Origin: Lineus longissimus
Lineage: Eukaryota > Nemertea > Pilidiophora > Heteronemertea > Lineidae
DNA: 64,000 nucleotides
Direction of reading: 5' to 3'
Assembly (NCBI RefSeq): GCF_910592395.1
Contig: NC_088324.1
Coordinates: 496,001-560,000, forward strand
Shown here: positions 58,847 through 64,000 of the stretch, piece by piece
Numbering within the stretch: position 1 is the first letter of the stretch
Layout of the letters: the number at the start of each line of letters is the position of its first letter
Program-made: the position numbers and the translations under genes
The notes under the pieces: model-generated
What the model was told of the DNA's origin: nothing
The model's database searches: none
What the model saw: the letters and a program-made list of their open reading frames with translations, nothing else

Positions 58847-59826
58847 TTTTAGCTCACCTGTCCTTAAGGACGTCAGTCGTCGTCGTCGTCGTCCGTTAAC
58901 TATGGGTGGCACGTTTCTTAACCACTGAACCTAGAAACTTTAAAGTTGGTGTGTAGGTGTCTTGGGGCGACAGTAACTTGTATACCGAAATTTGGCGTGA
59001 TTCGATCCTTTTTCTGGGATACAGGGGGCGCTTTGTGAAAACCTTCTTTTGGCCATAACTCCTGAACGCTGCTAGCTAGAATGAAGAAATTTTTATCGTG
59101 GGTTCATCTGATGATAGTGCATCACATATTACACGGGCGTTTGATTTGACCTTCTTTTCAAGGTCACAGAGGTCAAATAGCATAAATTGGCTGATGGCGG
59201 CACGTTTCGTAATTACTGAAGCTATTGACTTAGAAGTTAGTACATATGTGCCCCTACGTAAAGTGACCATGGAGACCAAATTTCGGTCCGGTCTGATTCA
59301 TAGTTTGGCCACCAGGTGGCTAAAACTGAAAACACTAAAATTGCTATTTCTCCTGAACTAAGGGCTTGATCATCACCTAATTTTTATCATAGGTACATCT
59401 CATTATGATACATGAAATATCACACAGGATTTTGATTTGACCTTCTTTTCAAGGTCACAGAGGTCAAATAGGGTGAATTGGCTAATGGCAGCACATTTCG
59501 TAACGACTAAAGTTTTTGACTTAAAAGTTGGTACATATGTGCTCCTATGTAAAGTGACCTAGGAGACCATATTTCGGTCCGGTCTGATTCATAATTTGGC
59601 CACCAGGTGACTAAAACCAAAAACACAAAATGTGCTATTTCTCCTGAACCAAGCGTCATGCATAGCAAGGGAAATGTCCCATGTACTATAACTTATAGAT
59701 TCTTATATGCTGGTGCCATCGGTTAGTGTGCAGTTCTAACATATAAGCCCATTACAAGCTGACAATAGTGTTGTATATATCTCAACCATGTCAACAGGTG
59801 AGCACAATGGTCTTGGCCGTTTCATT
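58847..59826 (-). mobile_element. hairpin-ended repeat family, inverted diverged copy B
   Basis: Read on the minus strand it starts AATGAAACGGCCAAGACC and ends with (GAC)n, then ACAGGTGAGCTAAAAA, the same design as copies A and C. It is clearly more diverged and has two rather than three internal units. The terminal hairpin is weak. Confidence 0.7.
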
Positions 59827-60140
59827 AACGTCAGTAAAACAATGACCACGTGACTTTCAACGGCGCCAGCCCTGTATAGTTTTTGTTCTCTAAACTCTCT
59901 AATCTTTTATGGTTATACTTGGGGAAAATGCCAGGTAAAAAAGACAACGGTAAAATTGACAACAGAAGAAATAACAAGTACTAGACAACGGTGAAAAAGT
60001 AAATGGAAAAGAGGGAAAAGCAAGACAATCTTTTTAGGCCTACTTTGTAGTAGATGTTGGTCTTTTTTCGTTATCAGAAAAAAGATAACTGATCTATTTA
60101 ATTTTTTGTTCTTCTGTTGTCTATTCTGCCAGTGTCTTTT

Positions 60141-60699
60141 TTACCAAGATTTGTCACAACTTACCACTTGTGCTGCAGATCTAGAGATTGTTACAATACT
60201 ACTGTTGATGCTGCAGCTAAAGTCGCCAGCCAATGGAGTTGTCCATGGTGGCGCAAGGTTGTACTCCATTTGCGTGTTCTCATCATATAATACATAATAT
60301 CCTGGGTAGGAAAATGTGCCATATTCATTTAGCAGTAGGTCTATTTCTTTGTAACGGTCTACAATTCCAATATCTTGAAGGGTCCTCTGTGCTGTAGCAT
60401 TGAGTGTCAATCCCCCAGTGAAAAAGAAAGGCCAAATGTCTGGTATGGTCAGTATATCGTTCTATGACAGTATTTGACTGGAGGGCTCCTTTTACATCAT
60501 CTACGTTGTCCGGCTTTCGAAGTCTTATCCTTTGACAAAGGTTGTCTGGCCTGAATGGACACCGATGTGTCAGAAGATGCAGGTGTCTTGCAAATCTGTG
60601 CAAGCAGTAAGTGTACTGCAAGTCAGGTCGTATGTCAGCCATGGTGAACACACAGTGCCAAGACACACCATTCGTCCACCACCATGTCCAAGAGTACAA
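60141..60699 (-). pseudogene. unrecognised coding remnant, two overlapping frames
   Basis: Minus strand. One frame (60,699 to about 60,470) reads MADIRPDLQYTYCLHRFARH and continues to GALQSNTVIERY. A second frame from about 60,470 to 60,141 continues with DIWPFFFTGGLTLNATAQRT and FSYPGYYVLYDENTQMEYNL. A frameshift near 60,470 would join them. The second frame runs into a good donor site (CAAGTG|GTAAGT) near 60,158, so it may be a captured host exon or an intron-bearing element gene. I recognise no family. It lies between repeat copies B and C inside the 12.2-kb insertion. Confidence 0.3.
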
Positions 60700-60944
60700 C
60701 TGTGTATGAAGAAGTTCTGTGTATTACAGTGCCCCCATTTAATACATCATCCAATCTTTGGGGTTTGTGTCATAATAGGCCTATTCCTACATCATTCAAA
60801 CTATTACTTTGGCATTGTGAGTACAATCAAAACCATAACAACAATTTTAAAGAGGCAAACCTGAAACATAAGTCTATTAGTATTATGTAATAAAACCATT
60901 GGGTTCAATGATGTTCAAGTGGCAGGTCTTGTTTCTCAAATAAA

Positions 60945-61982
60945 TGAAATGGCCAGGGCCATTGTGCTCACCTCATGTGGAGGAAAGATGGATAAAGAGC
61001 ATGGTCTTGTGTCATGTAGTGTTAGGTTTGATGTAGGTCCAAGCAATTACAATTTCCCCAAAATGGCCAATTTACAGTACATTCGACCTCTGTGACCTTG
61101 AAAAGTAGGTCAAATCAAAGAAGACCCGGGTGACACATTGAACGGTTGTTAGAATTAGATGTACCTATGATATAAAATTGGTGCCAATCGGGCAAGTCAT
61201 TACTAGGAATAATGGCATTTTGAAGAATTTAGGATTTGGCCCCCTCCCTGGAGGCCAAACGGCAAATCAGATCGCACCAAACTTCGGTACCTGAGATCAC
61301 CTGACCAAGGGGTACATGTGTACTTAATTTGTGATCAGTAGTCATTGCAGTTAAGAAACCTGCCATAGTAACGGCCTGACGGCGAATTTACGCCATTTGA
61401 CCTCTGTGACCTTGACAAGAAGGTCAAATTAAAAACCTGTGTGACATATACTGTATGGTGGTTAGATGTACCCATGATATCAAATTGGTGGCAATCGGGC
61501 AAGAAGTTAAGGAATAATCACATTTTTAAGGTTTTTGGATTTTGCCCCCTGGTGGTCAAGTGGTGAATCATATTGGACCAAACTTTGGTCCCTGAGATCA
61601 CCTAACTAAGGGGTAAATGTGTACCAAATTTGGTATCAATAGTCATTGCAGTTTAGAAACGTGCCATCGTTACATCCTAACGGCTAATTTACACCATTTG
61701 ACCTCTGTGACCTTGAAAAGGAGGTCAAATCAAAAACCCGGAGGATATATGATGCACCTTTGCTAGAAGTACCTACCATATTTTTTTCAAAATTTCCCGA
61801 CTACTATTAAGGGAGATATTGCATATTTTCACTTTTAACGTTTGGCCCCCTGGTGGCCAAACCATGAAACGAATCGGACCGAAACTTGGTCTCCCAGGTG
61901 TCATTACATAAGGGTACATGTGTACCAAGTTTCAACTCAATAGCTCTAACAGTTACGAAACGTGCCCTGCTAACGGACGACG

Positions 61983-62056
<74 letters not shown>

Positions 62057-62112
62057 ACGACGGACGCCACGGTATGGGATAAGCTCACCTCTGCTAAGAG
62101 GTGAGCTAAAAA
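60945..62112 (+). mobile_element. hairpin-ended ~1.17-kb repeat, copy C
   Basis: Nearly identical to copy A along its whole length. The main difference is a longer (GAC)n tract (about 61,974-62,066). Terminal hairpin at 62,082-62,107 with the same perfect 10-bp stem. Its 3' end coincides exactly with the right border of the 12.2-kb insertion. Confidence 0.75.
61974..62066. repeat. (GAC)n microsatellite
   Basis: About 90 bp of GAC triplets with GGACGAC interruptions at both ends, inside repeat copy C. Short open frames encoding poly-Arg here are artefacts. Confidence 0.95.
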
Positions 62113-64000
62113 GGTAATCCAAATTCATGGAGTAAATATGCCAATACTATTTAGTTTAACAATATGGTTTACATGTGGTTTACTAATGAAGAGGAGATCC
62201 TCAGCTTTCCAATAATACCATTCCTCCAAAAATGTCCAAGTTTGGAGAATTGAAATAAACGATTACAAACTGATCTCACACTAGGTCACTTTTTCCTTTG
62301 GGGATACATGAAAAAAAAAAGGTGTTTGCGACTCCTCCCCGTGATCTTAATGACTTGGAGGCCGAATTCAACACGAAGTGGATGTTTTACGCAGGAATCG
62401 CGCAGTGATCAGACAAGCAGTTCAGGGCATGCTCTATCGCTGTGAACTTTATGTTGCAAGAGGCGGAGGGCATGTTGAAAGTGTGGGTGCATAAAATACA
62501 AGATTAGAAGATCTCTGAATAAAGCCAAATAATTCCTGAGAAAATCGTGTTCGTTTTAATCTTTTTAAGTTTGTAAACGTACAATTTGAACGTATTCATT
62601 CAACTTGCACTGATTACCCAAACTTGGAAATTTTCGATTTGAACTCTTCATTTTCAATTACATTTTACTCGGTCATGCGAGACCGTAATAATGCAAGAAT
62701 GGTATCAATGGAAATCTGAGGATATCCTCTTCAATAGTAGACCACATGTAGCTTCTGAAACTATAGTCTTGGAATATTAACCCCTTGACTTTGGATTACC
62801 TTTTGTTGATACGCACTGTATAATGCAGTCCATTCTCGGAGTTGAAGCATCTTTATATGCAGAGAATTGCGATGATATAATATGTTGCCACCTGCTAAAG
62901 ACAGTACAATCAACAAGTCCAATTAATTTAATATAATCCTGCAAAAAAAATGGTGAGTGAAAAGAATCTCTCGTACGCGAGAAAGAATAGTAACAGCTCC
63001 ACAGACGAGCGATTTAGATTGGTGAAAGCCGCGATTTAAAGCACATGCGACGGTTATCACTTGTTTGGGCCAGTGCTTTACCAGGCGATTACAAGTTTGC
63101 CTGCAATGAAACACGAGATTTTAATGTCGCACAGATCAAGATAAGAAATTGAGACCGCTGCCTCGAAAATGAGGCCCAGTGTAAAATCATTTGTCTTTAT
63201 GAACTATTTCACGCAGAAGCAGTGAGATAAGTCCAACCTTGGAAGAGTCAAGGCTAATCAAATTACAAAAGCCCCCTATATTCAAAACTGAGTGTTACCT
63301 CACCAATAGCTTGTTTTAAAAGTTTTCGTCTCTAATCAATGCTTGGTATTACATAATACATATAAATCAACACTGCGTTACAGTCGCCTGGTAAGAATCA
63401 GTTATATCATACTGTTTTAGTGTCAACCAATCGAATGAAGTCTCTTAGGAATGATGGCTTTTACAATGAAAAAATTAATAAACTCTATCGAAGCCACTTC
63501 ATATCATGCAGTCACGTGACGGGCGTACCTGACGCCTCAATGCCAATGCTTTCGCTTTCATATACCAGGTACGTAGGAGCTGGGCCTAGGAGGGTAGGTC
63601 GGAAAGAAAAACGGTCCGGAACTCCGAAGTAAAATTCGCGCAACAAGAGTGCGTTTTTAGACTGAGAAGGCACACAGAAATGCTCAGGTTGTTGCAGTCG
63701 CTCACTACTTTGGCAATTATTACTTTTCTTTTCATGGTCTACTTCAGCAACCTCGGCCTCATTGTTCGTATCTCACATGCTTATATGCATGTCTTGATGG
63801 ACGGTAATCAGAAGTGCCGATGCCATTTTATGACTGAGAGAGCGCGATATGAAACGGAACATTGCTAAATTGTTCAAGCTATCTTTATGCTTCTTGTGCT
63901 ATACAGTGCCAACCATGATAATCACCCATGAATGAGATGTACGTACCACGGTCTAATTAAAGCTGGTACGCACCCGGTGAAAATCACGGGAATTAGTTGT
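62113..64000. other. right duplication flank, non-coding
   Basis: Resumes the duplication at the point matching 35,111. The inverted repeat of the ankyrin 5' flank is present but partly deleted. From 63,919 it jumps relative to the left copy over the 1,389 bp of 36,909-38,297. No supported gene. Confidence 0.5.

Larger units (their letters stand above)
49916..62112. mobile_element. 12.2-kb composite insertion bounded by 1.1-kb direct repeats
   Basis: The left duplication copy reads GTGCGTATCAAAAAAAGG at about 35,094-35,112. The right copy reads GTGCGTATCAAAA then TGAAATGGCC... at 49,916, and resumes with GGTAATCC after ...GAGCTAAAAA at 62,112. The insertion is therefore exact and its empty site is known. 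It starts with the 5' end of one repeat copy and ends with the hairpin end of another, both in plus orientation. Inside are a 5'-truncated Helitron-type element, an inverted third copy of the repeat and an unrecognised coding remnant. No target duplication can be resolved because the junction lies in an A-run. Confidence 0.8.
40842..64000. repeat. right copy of the large segmental duplication
   Basis: Begins with GAATTAGCTACGCCGTGGTA, matching about 24,966, and stays collinear to the window edge once the 12.2-kb insertion at 49,916-62,112 is removed. Contains ankyrin-Mab-21 gene 2. Confidence 0.85.

Noticed and set aside
61807-62104. Arg-rich proteins from the GAC tract
   Set aside because: Open frames result from a triplet microsatellite inside a mobile repeat.
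49916-62112. LTR retrotransposon with 1.1-kb terminal repeats
   Set aside because: No gag, reverse transcriptase or integrase, no primer-binding site or polypurine tract, and the repeat ends in a hairpin. A third, inverted copy shows that the repeat is an element in its own right.

Overview
This is animal genomic DNA, very probably from a marine invertebrate. Coding exons are bounded by GT-AG introns. The gene families are metazoan: a secreted laminin-G-like protein, Rho/Rac GTPases and Mab-21/cGAS-like proteins. Most of the remaining sequence is tandem repeats, inverted-repeat elements and DNA transposons. I cannot name the phylum from the sequence alone. There is no sign of operons, tRNA, rRNA or a CRISPR array.

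Region 1 (1-11,332, minus strand) is one secreted-protein gene running off the left edge. Its signal-peptide exon is at 11,332. Three near-identical laminin-G-like exons and two short cysteine-rich exons follow. All exon junctions I can define are phase 1, so the modules can be combined freely. A foldback-type element with a 9-bp target duplication (2,359-3,242) and a Kolobok-like THAP transposon with TTAA duplications (7,579-8,968) sit in its introns.

Region 2 (14,100-24,200) holds two Rho-family GTPase genes arranged head to head with the same intron position. The minus-strand gene has a frameshift in exon 1; the plus-strand gene is intact. Three unrelated minisatellites lie around them: 35 bp between the genes, 54 bp filling the intron of the plus-strand gene, and 43 bp just beyond its 3' end. 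The intronic array carries many consensus 5' splice sites.

Region 3 (24,966-64,000) is a segmental duplication of at least 13.4 kb. Each copy carries one uninterrupted minus-strand gene (1,525 and 1,392 aa). Each encodes about 24 or 20 almost identical 33-residue ankyrin repeats, then degenerate ankyrin repeats, then a Mab-21/cGAS-like nucleotidyltransferase domain with the catalytic acidic residues in place. This ankyrin-cGLR pair is the most interesting system in the window and looks like innate immune sensing machinery.

The right copy is interrupted about 180 bp upstream of the ankyrin gene by a 12.2-kb insertion (49,916-62,112). The left copy preserves the empty site. The insertion starts and ends with same-orientation copies of a 1.1-kb repeat that ends in a hairpin. 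Between them lies a decayed Helitron-type element (partial Rep, PIF1-like helicase, endonuclease, RPA-like protein). The layout fits rolling-circle transposition that passed one terminator and stopped at the next.
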